NCBI GenBank assembly: GCA_900751995.1
Contig: CAADTP010000063.1
Span: forward strand, 1 to 49,216
DNA from: Lachnospiraceae bacterium
Lineage (GTDB): Bacteria; Bacillota; Clostridia; Lachnospirales; Lachnospiraceae
DNA: 49,216 bases
Direction of reading: 5' to 3'
Below, in pieces: positions 24,775 to 31,704 of this stretch (within the stretch, counting starts at the first letter, position 1; every line of letters starts with the position of its first letter). Below the pieces are notes generated by a model. The model was not told where the DNA came from. It saw only the letters and a list, made by a program, of their open reading frames with translations, and did no database searches. The position numbers and the translations under genes were made by a program.

Positions 24775-25941
24775 ATGAAGAAATTCGAGAGAGTAAAAGC
24801 GGTTGTATCATTAGATGCGATCGCACATAACTTTGCGGAAATGAAGAAAAATATTGCAGAGGGAACGCAGATCGTTGCGGTGATCAAGGCAGATGGATAC
24901 GGACATGGGGCAGAGGCGATCGCCCGTCTGATCGAAGACTATGATTATATCTGGGGATTTGCGGTTGCAACACCTGAGGAGGCACTTCAGCTTCGTACCT
25001 TCGGCGTCAAAAAACCGATTCTGATTCTGGGGATTGTTTTTGAGGAATATTATACAGAAATGATCGCAAAAGAGATTCGTCTGACGGTCTGTACTTACGA
25101 GATGGCACAAGAACTCTCAGAGGAAGCAAAGCGTCAGGGAAGAAATGTACATATTCATATTGGTCTGGATACCGGAATGAGCCGGATCGGATTTGCAGAC
25201 AGGCAGGAAAGTGTCGCCCAGATCAAAAAGATTAAAGAGCTTCCGAATGTCGAGATTGAGGGAATGTTCACTCATTTTGCGAGAGCGGATGAAACAGACA
25301 GAAGTCCGGCTATGGATCAGCTGAAGCGTTATCTGAATTTTGCAAAGCTTCTGGAGGATGCCGGAGTTCAGATTCCGATGAAGCACTGTTCCAACAGTGC
25401 CGGAATTATCCGTATTCCGGAGGCGAATCTGAATGCAGTACGGGCAGGTATCACGATCTATGGAATGTATCCTTCTAACGAAGTAGAGAGAGACAATCTG
25501 AAACTGATCCCGGCTATGGAGCTTAAGAGCCACATCGCCTATGTCAAGACTCTGGAGCCGGGGGCTGCGATCAGCTATGGCGGAACCTTTACCGTCAAGA
25601 AGGAAATGAGAGTGGCAACGATCCCGGTCGGATACGCAGATGGATATCCGCGTTCTCTGTCAAATAAAGGCTGGGTGCTGATCCACGGTAAGAAGGCTCC
25701 GATCCTTGGAAGGGTCTGTATGGATCAGTTTATGGTGGATGTCACAAAGATTCCGGAGGCGGATATGGGTGACGAGGTGACTCTGATCGGAAAAGACGGA
25801 AAGGAATTTATCAGCATGGAAACCTTCGGGGATCTGTCCGGACGTTTTTCCTATGAATTTGCCTGCGATATCAGCAAGCGTGTTCCGAGAGTCTATATCA
25901 GAGACGGCAGAGAATGGGGAGAGCTTACCTTCTTTAACTAA
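24775..25941 (+). CDS. alr: Alanine racemase
   Basis: This 388-residue PLP enzyme interconverts L- and D-alanine for peptidoglycan. The PLP lysine is in VIKADGYGHGAEAIARLI near residue 40. The second catalytic residue, a Tyr, is in ISYGGTF (about 265). GLDTGMSRIGF, GMFTHFARAD and VGRVCMDQ-like RVCMDQFMVDVT blocks are all present. Full length for the family. SD GTGAGGAG lies upstream. The gene order alr then mazF matches the alr-ndoAI-ndoA arrangement of Bacilli, except that no antitoxin gene lies between. A palindromic repeat follows the stop. Confidence 0.97.
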   Translation: MKKFERVKAVVSLDAIAHNFAEMKKNIAEGTQIVAVIKADGYGHGAEAIARLIEDYDYIWGFAVATPEEALQLRTFGVKKPILILGIVFEEYYTEMIAKEIRLTVCTYEMAQELSEEAKRQGRNVHIHIGLDTGMSRIGFADRQESVAQIKKIKELPNVEIEGMFTHFARADETDRSPAMDQLKRYLNFAKLLEDAGVQIPMKHCSNSAGIIRIPEANLNAVRAGITIYGMYPSNEVERDNLKLIPAMELKSHIAYVKTLEPGAAISYGGTFTVKKEMRVATIPVGYADGYPRSLSNKGWVLIHGKKAPILGRVCMDQFMVDVTKIPEADMGDEVTLIGKDGKEFISMETFGDLSGRFSYEFACDISKRVPRVYIRDGREWGELTFFN

Positions 25942-25950
25942 GGAAGATGA

Positions 25951-25980
25951 TTCGTAACTGTGAGGCTGAGCAGTTACGAA
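25951..25980. repeat. Dispersed palindromic repeat, copy 1
   Basis: TTCGTAACTG (25951-25960) and CAGTTACGAA (25971-25980) form a perfect 10-bp stem around a 10-nt loop. It starts 10 bp after the alr stop. It shares the GTAACTG/CAGTTAC arms with copies near 31.6, 34.9, 35.9, 39.9 and 45.5 kb. No T-run follows, so it is not a standard terminator. Confidence 0.85.
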
Positions 25981-26097
25981 ATCAGATGGAAACACCACAC
26001 ATGTATACACGAGAAAAAAATGGAAATACTAATTCCAGAGAAAAAGAATGGGATGTTCCATAAGGGACAGTAACAGAAGAATCGGAGTGTGAATTGT

Positions 26098-26445
26098 GTG
26101 GTAATTAAAAGAGGAGATATCTTTTATGCAGATCTGCGGCCTGTGGTCGGAAGTGAGCAGGGCGGTATCCGTCCGGTGCTGATCATCCAGAATGATGTGG
26201 GCAACCGGCACAGCCCGACTGTGATCTGCGCAGCAATTACATCAAAGATGAATAAAGCGAAACTGCCGACACATATTGAGATCGATGCGTCTGCCTATGG
26301 GATCGAGAGGGATTCTGTGATCCTTCTGGAGCAACTGCGGACGATCGACAAACGAAGGCTGAAGGATAAGGTCTGTCACCTGGACCAGGCAATGCTGGAT
26401 AAGGTGAATCATGCACTGGAAATCAGTCTTGAGCTTACTTTTTGA
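26098..26445 (+). CDS. mazF: MazF/EndoA-type endoribonuclease toxin
   Basis: This 115-residue toxin cleaves single-stranded mRNA at short motifs. It closely follows B. subtilis EndoA: VIKRGDIFYADLRPVVGSEQGG, RPVLIIQNDVGNR, the CAAITSK block (catalytic Thr), and DSVILLEQLRTIDKRRL (the Arg). GTG 26098 has the better SD spacing (CGGAG at 26083-26087); GTG 26089 in frame would add NCV-like residues too close to the SD. No mazE/ndoAI-like antitoxin gene precedes it. The 156 bp after alr hold only a 25-codon frame (25986-26063) and a palindromic repeat. Confidence 0.92.
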   Translation: MVIKRGDIFYADLRPVVGSEQGGIRPVLIIQNDVGNRHSPTVICAAITSKMNKAKLPTHIEIDASAYGIERDSVILLEQLRTIDKRRLKDKVCHLDQAMLDKVNHALEISLELTF

Positions 26446-26455
26446 GCAGTTATCC

Positions 26456-26484
26456 TTGACGAATTTCATGGAAAGTGCTATATT
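26456..26484 (+). promoter_or_regulatory. Sigma-A-type promoter for yebC
   Basis: TTGACG (26456-26461), a 17-bp spacer and TATATT (26479-26484) lie 78 bp before the yebC start. Confidence 0.75.
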
Positions 26485-26561
26485 TTATCAGTAATTACGC
26501 AGGTTTACCGGCTTTTTGAGCATGGTTTACAGGAAGATAAGAAATAAAAGGAGCGAGAAAA

Positions 26562-27290
26562 ATGTCAGGACATTCAAAATTTGCGAATATCAAGCATAAA
26601 AAAGAAAAGAACGATGCCAAAAAAGGTAAGATCTTTACCGTGATCGGCCGTGAGATCGTTATGGCAGTCAAAGCCGGCGGTGCGGATCCGAACAACAACA
26701 GCAAGCTTCGTGATGTCATTGCGAAGGCAAAGGCAAACAACATGCCGAACGATACGATCGAGCGTGGAATCAAGAAGGCAGCAGGAGCTGATTCTGCTGA
26801 CAACTATGAGCATGCTACATATGAAGGTTATGGCCCGAACGGTGTGGCGATCATCGTTGAAACTCTGACTGACAATAAGAACCGTACAGCAAGTAATGTA
26901 AGAAATGCTTTCACCAAGGGATATGGAAGCATCGGAACACAGGGATGTGTATCCTTCATGTTCGACCAGAAGGGTCAGATCATCATCGACAAAGAAGAAT
27001 GCGAGATGGATGCGGATGATCTGATGATGACTGCACTGGATGCAGGTGCTGAGGATTTCAGTGAAGAAGAGGACAGCTATGAGGTTCTCACTGCTCCGGA
27101 TGATTTCAGCGCAGTAAGAGAGGCACTCGAGCAGGCTGGCGTACCGATGCTTGAGGCACAGGTTGCCATGGTTCCTCAGACTTATGTAGAGCTTACCGAT
27201 GAGAAGGATATCAAGAACCTTCAGAGGACTCTGGATCTCCTCGATGAGGACGATGACGTCACAGACGTCTGGACGAACTGGGACGAATGA
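26562..27290 (+). CDS. yebC: YebC/PmpR family protein (TACO1-like)
   Basis: This 242-residue cytoplasmic protein starts with the family signature MSGHSKFANIKHKKEKNDAKKGKIFT and has NNNSKLRDVIAKAKANNMPNDTIERGIKKA, GVAIIVETLTDNKNRTASNVRNAF and a C-terminal LLDEDDDVTDVWTNWDE. YebC proteins were named as transcription regulators; more recent work assigns several of them to translation of polyproline-containing proteins. The three-domain, about 240-residue form is complete. A SD (AAAGGAGCGAG) precedes ATG 26562. Confidence 0.95.
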   Translation: MSGHSKFANIKHKKEKNDAKKGKIFTVIGREIVMAVKAGGADPNNNSKLRDVIAKAKANNMPNDTIERGIKKAAGADSADNYEHATYEGYGPNGVAIIVETLTDNKNRTASNVRNAFTKGYGSIGTQGCVSFMFDQKGQIIIDKEECEMDADDLMMTALDAGAEDFSEEEDSYEVLTAPDDFSAVREALEQAGVPMLEAQVAMVPQTYVELTDEKDIKNLQRTLDLLDEDDDVTDVWTNWDE

Positions 27291-27329
27291 TCTGAGAGAG
27301 TACGTATAACAATCTATATTTTTGCACAG

Positions 27330-27363
27330 AATACCTCCATGAATGATACATGGAGGTATTTTT
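27330..27363 (+). promoter_or_regulatory. Terminator-like hairpin that contains the SD of the next gene
   Basis: AATACCTCCATG (27330-27341) and CATGGAGGTATT (27349-27360) form a perfect 12-bp stem with a 7-nt loop, followed by TTT and immediately by ATG 27364. The right arm holds GGAGGT, the SD of the ClpP-like gene, which the left arm (ACCTCC) would sequester. The element could both end yebC transcription and limit translation of the downstream gene. Confidence 0.8.
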
Positions 27364-28089
27364 ATGTCTGAGAAAAATAAGGATGAGAAACAGAAAGAAC
27401 TGGATTGTCAGGAGCAGGAGAATGCACAGATCAGGGAAACGGGAGAGGCGGTTCTGGATCAGAATCGACTGGATCACAGGATCGAACTTCTGACAGTCAT
27501 TGGAGAAGTGGAAGGGCATGAGACAGCTCCCTCACAGAGCAAGACGACCAAATACGAGCATGTCCTTCCGAAGCTTGCGATGATTGAAGATGATAAGGAG
27601 GTTGAGGGGCTTCTGATCCTTTTGAATACGGTCGGCGGAGATGTGGAGGCCGGGCTTGCCATTGCGGAAATGATCGCATCCTTAAGCATACCCACGGTCT
27701 CTCTGGTGCTCGGAGGAGGACATTCCATTGGAATTCCCATGGCTGTATCAGCGGATTATTCCTTTGCTGTTGCAAGCGCAACGATGGTGATCCATCCGGT
27801 ACGGTCAAGCGGGATGTTTATAGGAGTGGCACAGACCTACCGAAATATGGAAAAGATCCAGGACCGTATCACAGGATTTATCGCTGCCCATTCCAGGGCA
27901 TCCAGGGAACGCCTGGAAGAACTGATGCTGGATACCAGTCAGCTTGTAAAGGATGTAGGGACTTTACTGGAAGGTGAGGAAGCGGTAAAGGAGGGGCTGA
28001 TCGATGAAGTGGGCGGAATCAGGGAGGCACTGATGAAGCTTCATCAGATGATAGAGACAAACAGAGAAAAATCCGGAGAGAAATTGTAG
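27364..28089 (+). CDS. ClpP-like serine protease of the TepA (translocation-enhancing) type
   Basis: This 241-residue protein belongs to the crotonase/ClpP superfamily. A charged N-terminal extension (about 1-45) leads into VIGEVEGHE, LLILLNTVGGDVEAGLAIAEMI, then SLVLGGGHSIGIPMAVSADY with the catalytic Ser, and ATMVIHPVR with the His. B. subtilis TepA is a cytosolic peptidase linked to degradation of signal peptides or small proteins and is spore-associated. ATG 27364 directly follows the hairpin carrying its SD; the in-frame ATG 27343 lies inside that hairpin. Confidence 0.88.
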   Translation: MSEKNKDEKQKELDCQEQENAQIRETGEAVLDQNRLDHRIELLTVIGEVEGHETAPSQSKTTKYEHVLPKLAMIEDDKEVEGLLILLNTVGGDVEAGLAIAEMIASLSIPTVSLVLGGGHSIGIPMAVSADYSFAVASATMVIHPVRSSGMFIGVAQTYRNMEKIQDRITGFIAAHSRASRERLEELMLDTSQLVKDVGTLLEGEEAVKEGLIDEVGGIREALMKLHQMIETNREKSGEKL

Positions 28090-28139
28090 AAACATATAGA
28101 AAAAAGAGTGCATAATTAGTGTGTTTTTGAATATTCCCC

Positions 28140-28196
28140 TTGTATTAGAAGGAATTTTAGCGTATTATTAATAAAGGATTGAATGAATATACGCTA
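28140..28196 (+). promoter_or_regulatory. Promoter of nfnAB with an overlapping inverted repeat
   Basis: TTGTAT (28140-28145), 17 bp, TATTAT (28163-28168) form a promoter. An 8-bp perfect inverted repeat, TAGCGTAT (28158-28165) and ATACGCTA (28189-28196), overlaps the -10 on one side and abuts the SD (AGGAGG) on the other. Its left arm would lie mostly outside the transcript, so a DNA operator fits better than an RNA hairpin. It does not match the Rex consensus. Confidence 0.6.
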
Positions 28197-28207
28197 GGAG
28201 GGGAACA

Positions 28208-29095
28208 ATGTATAAGATTTTAAAAGCCGAAACACTGGCAGCTAAGATTCATCTTATGGTTGTACATGCACCGCGTGTTGCAAGCCATTGTCAGCCAGGA
28301 CAGTTCATCATCGTCAAAATGGACGAGAAGGGTGAGAGAATCCCACTTACAATCTGTGATTACGACCGCGAAGAAGGAACCGTAACTATCGTGTTCCAGG
28401 AGATCGGAGCATCTACAATTAAGATGGCTCAGTTAAAAGCAGGAGATTCTTTCCGTGATTTTGTAGGACCTCTGGGATGTCCTTCTGAATTTGTTCATGA
28501 GGACATTGAAGAACTCAAGAAGAAAAAAATGGTATTTGTTGCAGGAGGTGTTGGTACAGCACCGGTTTACCCGCAGGTAAAATGGCTTCATGAGCATGGA
28601 ATCACAGCGGACGTGATCCTTGGCTCCAAGACCAAAGACATGGTGATCCTTGAGAAGGAACTTGCGGCTGTTTCCAACCTCTATGTTACAACAGACGACG
28701 GTTCCTATGGCCGTTCCGGTATGGTAACAAAGACTCTGGAAGACCTTGTCACAAACGAAGGCAAGCATTATGATGTCTGTGTTGCGATCGGACCGATGAT
28801 CATGATGAAATTTGTCTGTCTGCTTACCAAGAAACTCGGCATCCATACAATTGTCAGCATGAACCCGATCATGGTTGATGGAACAGGTATGTGCGGAGCC
28901 TGTCGTCTTCAGGTTGGCGATGAGATCAAATTCGCCTGCGTAGACGGACCGGAATTCGACGGACATCTCGTTGATTTTGATCAGGCTATGAAGAGAAGTC
29001 AGATGTACAAGACCGAAGAGGGACGTGCATTACTGAAGCTTCAGGAGGGTGATACCCACCACGGCGGATGCGGACATTGCGGAGGTGACGAATAA
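28208..29095 (+). CDS. nfnA: NADH-dependent reduced ferredoxin:NADP+ oxidoreductase, subunit A
   Basis: This 295-residue subunit has a ferredoxin-NADP reductase-type FAD domain (about 1-100: HCQPGQFIIVKMDEKGERIPLTICD), an NAD-binding domain (VFVAGGVGTAPVYPQVKWL) and a C-terminal [2Fe-2S] site. The cluster ligands are in DGTGMCGACRLQVG and FACVDGPEF. This is the small subunit of NfnAB, which bifurcates electrons between NADPH, NAD+ and ferredoxin in anaerobes. A dihydroorotate dehydrogenase electron-transfer subunit is the usual misannotation; the neighbouring large subunit decides for Nfn. Stop and the next start overlap (TAATG). Confidence 0.92.
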   Translation: MYKILKAETLAAKIHLMVVHAPRVASHCQPGQFIIVKMDEKGERIPLTICDYDREEGTVTIVFQEIGASTIKMAQLKAGDSFRDFVGPLGCPSEFVHEDIEELKKKKMVFVAGGVGTAPVYPQVKWLHEHGITADVILGSKTKDMVILEKELAAVSNLYVTTDDGSYGRSGMVTKTLEDLVTNEGKHYDVCVAIGPMIMMKFVCLLTKKLGIHTIVSMNPIMVDGTGMCGACRLQVGDEIKFACVDGPEFDGHLVDFDQAMKRSQMYKTEEGRALLKLQEGDTHHGGCGHCGGDE

Positions 29096-30489
29096 TGGCA
29101 GATGCAAAAATGTTAAAGAAAGTTCCTGTAAGAGAGCAGGAGCCGAAGGTACGTGCAACAAACTTTGAAGAAGTTTGTCTTGGATATAACCAGGAAGAAG
29201 CAATGGAAGAAGCACAGAGATGCTTAGGCTGCAAGAAACCGAAATGTGTGGAAGGCTGTCCTGTATCCATCAATATTCCGGGATTTATTGAACATATCAA
29301 AGATGGCAACATCGAAGAAGCCTATAAGGTGATCGGTTTATCTTCCGCTCTGCCGGCGATCTGCGGACGTGTATGCCCACAGGAATCCCAGTGTGAAGGC
29401 AAGTGTATCCGTGGAGTCAAGGGTGAGGCAGTTTCTATCGGTAAACTGGAGAGATTTGTTGCTGACTATGCTCTTGAGCATGACATTAAACCAGCCGGAG
29501 CAGAAGTTAAGAACGGACATAAGGTTGCAGTTATCGGTTCCGGTCCGTCCGGACTTACCTGCGCAGGAGATCTTGCAAAAGCAGGCTATGATGTAACTGT
29601 ATTCGAAGCTCTTCATGAGCTCGGCGGCGTTCTTGTTTATGGTATTCCGGAATTCCGTCTTCCGAAGCAGAAAGTCGTTAAGAAAGAAATCGAGAAAGTA
29701 AAAGAACTCGGCGTTAAATTTGAAACAAACGTTGTTATCGGTAAATCCACAACCATCGATCAGCTGATCGAGGACGAGGGATTTGAAGCTGTATTTATCG
29801 GCTCTGGTGCAGGTCTTCCGATGTTCATGGGAATTCCAGGAGAGAATGCAAGCGGTGTATTCTCTGCAAACGAATACCTGACAAGAAGCAACCTGATGAA
29901 AGCGTTTGATGACTCTTATGATACACCGATCGCAGCAGGCAAGAAGGTTGCTGTTGTCGGTGGTGGAAACGTTGCCATGGATGCTGCAAGAACAGCATTA
30001 AGACTTGGTGCTGAGGTTCACATCGTATACAGAAGAAGTGAAGCAGAGCTTCCTGCACGAGCAGAGGAAGTTCATCACGCAAAAGAAGAGGGAATCATCT
30101 TTGATCTTCTTACCAACCCGAAAGAAATCCATGTTGACGAAAACGGCCATGTAAATGGAATGAAGGTTGTCAAGATGGAACTGGGTGAGCCGGATGCTTC
30201 CGGAAGAAGACGTCCTGTTGAAATCCCGGGATCTGAGTATGATATGGACGTAGATACCGTTATCATGTCACTTGGTACCTCCCCGAACCCGCTGATCTCT
30301 TCCACAACCAAGGGTCTGGAAGTCAACAGAAGAAGATGTATTGTTGCTGAAGAAGAAACAGGTAAGACATCCAAGGACGGCGTATATGCCGGTGGTGATG
30401 CCGTTACAGGTGCAGCTACAGTTATCCTTGCTATGGGAGCAGGTAAAGCCGGTGCTAAAGGTATCGATGAATATCTCAAAAATAAATAA
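29095..30489 (+). CDS. nfnB: NADH-dependent reduced ferredoxin:NADP+ oxidoreductase, subunit B (GltA-like)
   Basis: This 464-residue subunit resembles the glutamate synthase small chain. The N-terminal ferredoxin-like part (about 1-110) carries two cysteine sets, CLGCKKPKCVEGCP and CGRVCPQESQCEGKC, for [4Fe-4S] clusters. Dinucleotide folds follow: VAVIGSGPSGLTCAGDLAKAG (FAD, about 145) and KKVAVVGGGNVAMDAARTA (NADPH, about 285). No glutamate synthase large subunit is nearby, while nfnA is translationally coupled (1-nt overlap), so the bifurcating Nfn complex is the better call. A terminator hairpin follows. Confidence 0.94.
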   Translation: MADAKMLKKVPVREQEPKVRATNFEEVCLGYNQEEAMEEAQRCLGCKKPKCVEGCPVSINIPGFIEHIKDGNIEEAYKVIGLSSALPAICGRVCPQESQCEGKCIRGVKGEAVSIGKLERFVADYALEHDIKPAGAEVKNGHKVAVIGSGPSGLTCAGDLAKAGYDVTVFEALHELGGVLVYGIPEFRLPKQKVVKKEIEKVKELGVKFETNVVIGKSTTIDQLIEDEGFEAVFIGSGAGLPMFMGIPGENASGVFSANEYLTRSNLMKAFDDSYDTPIAAGKKVAVVGGGNVAMDAARTALRLGAEVHIVYRRSEAELPARAEEVHHAKEEGIIFDLLTNPKEIHVDENGHVNGMKVVKMELGEPDASGRRRPVEIPGSEYDMDVDTVIMSLGTSPNPLISSTTKGLEVNRRRCIVAEEETGKTSKDGVYAGGDAVTGAATVILAMGAGKAGAKGIDEYLKNK

Positions 30490-30505
30490 TATCTGAACAT
30501 ATTGG

Positions 30506-30551
30506 AATTCCCTGTCGGTTCTTAAGTGAGTCGGCAGGGAATCTTTTTTTC
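30506..30551 (+). terminator. Terminator after nfnAB
   Basis: ATTCCCTGTCGG and GTCGGCAGGGAAT (ending 30542) pair over about 11 bp with one mismatch around a 13-nt loop, followed by CTTTTTTT. Confidence 0.85.
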
Positions 30552-30591
30552 TGAAAACCCTGGACATTTTCGCAAACAAATGTTTGGCAAC

Positions 30592-30620
30592 TTGTAACTT
30601 GAACTGAAATATGTTATACT
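30592..30620 (+). promoter_or_regulatory. Promoter of uppP
   Basis: TTGTAA (30592-30597), 17 bp, TATACT (30615-30620); a 100-nt leader follows before uppP. Confidence 0.65.
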
Positions 30621-30644
30621 GACCTGAACTGATAGCTGTTATAA

Positions 30645-30690
30645 GGACGCAGGCTGCTGTGAACGGAGTGAACCGTAGCGGACGCAGCAG
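30645..30690 (+). promoter_or_regulatory. Hairpin and short direct repeat in the uppP leader
   Basis: CTGCTG (30654-30659) pairs with CAGCAG (30685-30690), and ACGG (30663-30666) with CCGT (30673-30676) inside it. GGACGCAG occurs twice (30645-30652 and 30680-30687). No riboswitch class is recognised; a structured leader is all that can be said. Confidence 0.4.
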
Positions 30691-30720
30691 TATGTAGTAT
30701 TAAAGGAAAAGGAAAAAGGT

Positions 30721-31599
30721 ATGACAGTCTTATATATTATTTTATTAGCGATTGTACAGGGGATCACAGAATTTGTTCCGGTGAGCAGTTTTGGGCATCT
30801 GTGCATTCTGGAGAATTTTTTTGGAATGGATCATGATGCGGGAGTCCTTCTGGAGGCAATGCTGCATTTGGGGACTCTGGGTGCGGTATTTATGACTTTT
30901 CAGAAGGATATCCGCCATATTCTATATGAGATGCTGGATATGATCCTGGACATTGTGGGAAACGCTCATCTGTATATACATAACAGGAGGACGGGGAAGC
31001 AGCTTCATTATGCGAGGATTATCAGCAACACCTATCGTAAGTTTGCTGTACTTCTTCTTGTTTCCATGATCCCGACCGCTCTTCTCGGTTACACGGCAAG
31101 AAGGCTGGTCGTTCTGGCGGCGGACTCTGTACTGATCCCAAGTGCCGGACTGCTTGTCACAGGAATCGTTCTTCTTGTGATCGACCTTGCACGGACCGGA
31201 GGAACTAAGGCCGCTAAGGATGCGAATCTTTCGGATGCGATGTGGATCGGACTCTGCCAGGGTATTTCTGTATTTCCGGGACTTTCCAGAAGTGGTCTTA
31301 CGATCAGTGCCGGTCTGATGAGTGGCTTCAGCCGCACGTTTGCAGTGAAGTATTCTTATATTTTGTCAATCCCGGCAATTATCGGATCACTGATCATGGA
31401 GCTTGGACAGTTTGGTTCACCTGCCATGACAGTGGGACTTGGATTTGCCTATGTGTTAGGAATGATCGTTTCAGGGGTAACTGCGTTTTTGGTGATCCGT
31501 TATTGTCTGAAACTTGTCCATAAGGGAAGATTTCGCGTATTTGCGATTTATTGTTTTGTGATCGGTCTTGTAACGCTGATCATAAATCATATGCTTTGA
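30721..31599 (+). CDS. uppP: Undecaprenyl-diphosphate phosphatase (BacA type)
   Basis: This 292-residue polytopic enzyme recycles the undecaprenyl lipid carrier and can give bacitracin resistance. Signature 1 reads IVQGITEFVPVSSFGHL (usually PVSSSGH), with the Glu and the His in place. Signature 2 reads GISVFPGLSRSGLTIS (usually PGTSRSG), with the catalytic Arg retained. About eight membrane segments. The region 85-110 carries a longer hydrophilic loop (HLYIHNRRTGKQLHY) than E. coli BacA, common in Clostridia. AAAGGAAAAAGG SD precedes ATG 30721. Confidence 0.94.
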   Translation: MTVLYIILLAIVQGITEFVPVSSFGHLCILENFFGMDHDAGVLLEAMLHLGTLGAVFMTFQKDIRHILYEMLDMILDIVGNAHLYIHNRRTGKQLHYARIISNTYRKFAVLLLVSMIPTALLGYTARRLVVLAADSVLIPSAGLLVTGIVLLVIDLARTGGTKAAKDANLSDAMWIGLCQGISVFPGLSRSGLTISAGLMSGFSRTFAVKYSYILSIPAIIGSLIMELGQFGSPAMTVGLGFAYVLGMIVSGVTAFLVIRYCLKLVHKGRFRVFAIYCFVIGLVTLIINHML

Positions 31600-31602
31600 T
31601 TG

Positions 31603-31671
31603 GTAACTATTCATAAGGTAGTATCCCGCGAGGCATTTTGACTCGTAACTGTGAAGGTAATGAACAGTTAC
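31603..31671. repeat. Dispersed palindromic repeat, long copy 2
   Basis: GTAACTATTCA (31603-31613) begins the element, and GTAACTG (31645-31651) with CAGTTAC (31665-31671) closes it. The order and spacing match the reverse complement of the copy at 45548-45603, including an AAGGTNG block after the first arm. It lies between uppP and spoIIIE, directly before the SD region of spoIIIE. Confidence 0.8.
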
Positions 31672-31704
31672 TTTGACTGAAATTTTAGTAGGAGGGTGCC
31701 CTAA

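Noticed and set aside
25986..26063. 25-codon frame as a possible MazE antitoxin
   Set aside because: Far too short for a MazE/NdoAI fold and has no SD; kept only as a point to check under the orphan MazF finding.
28208..30489. Dihydroorotate dehydrogenase electron-transfer subunit plus glutamate synthase small subunit
   Set aside because: No pyrD or gltB is present. The two genes are translationally coupled in the nfnA-nfnB order, and both have the matching cofactor motifs.
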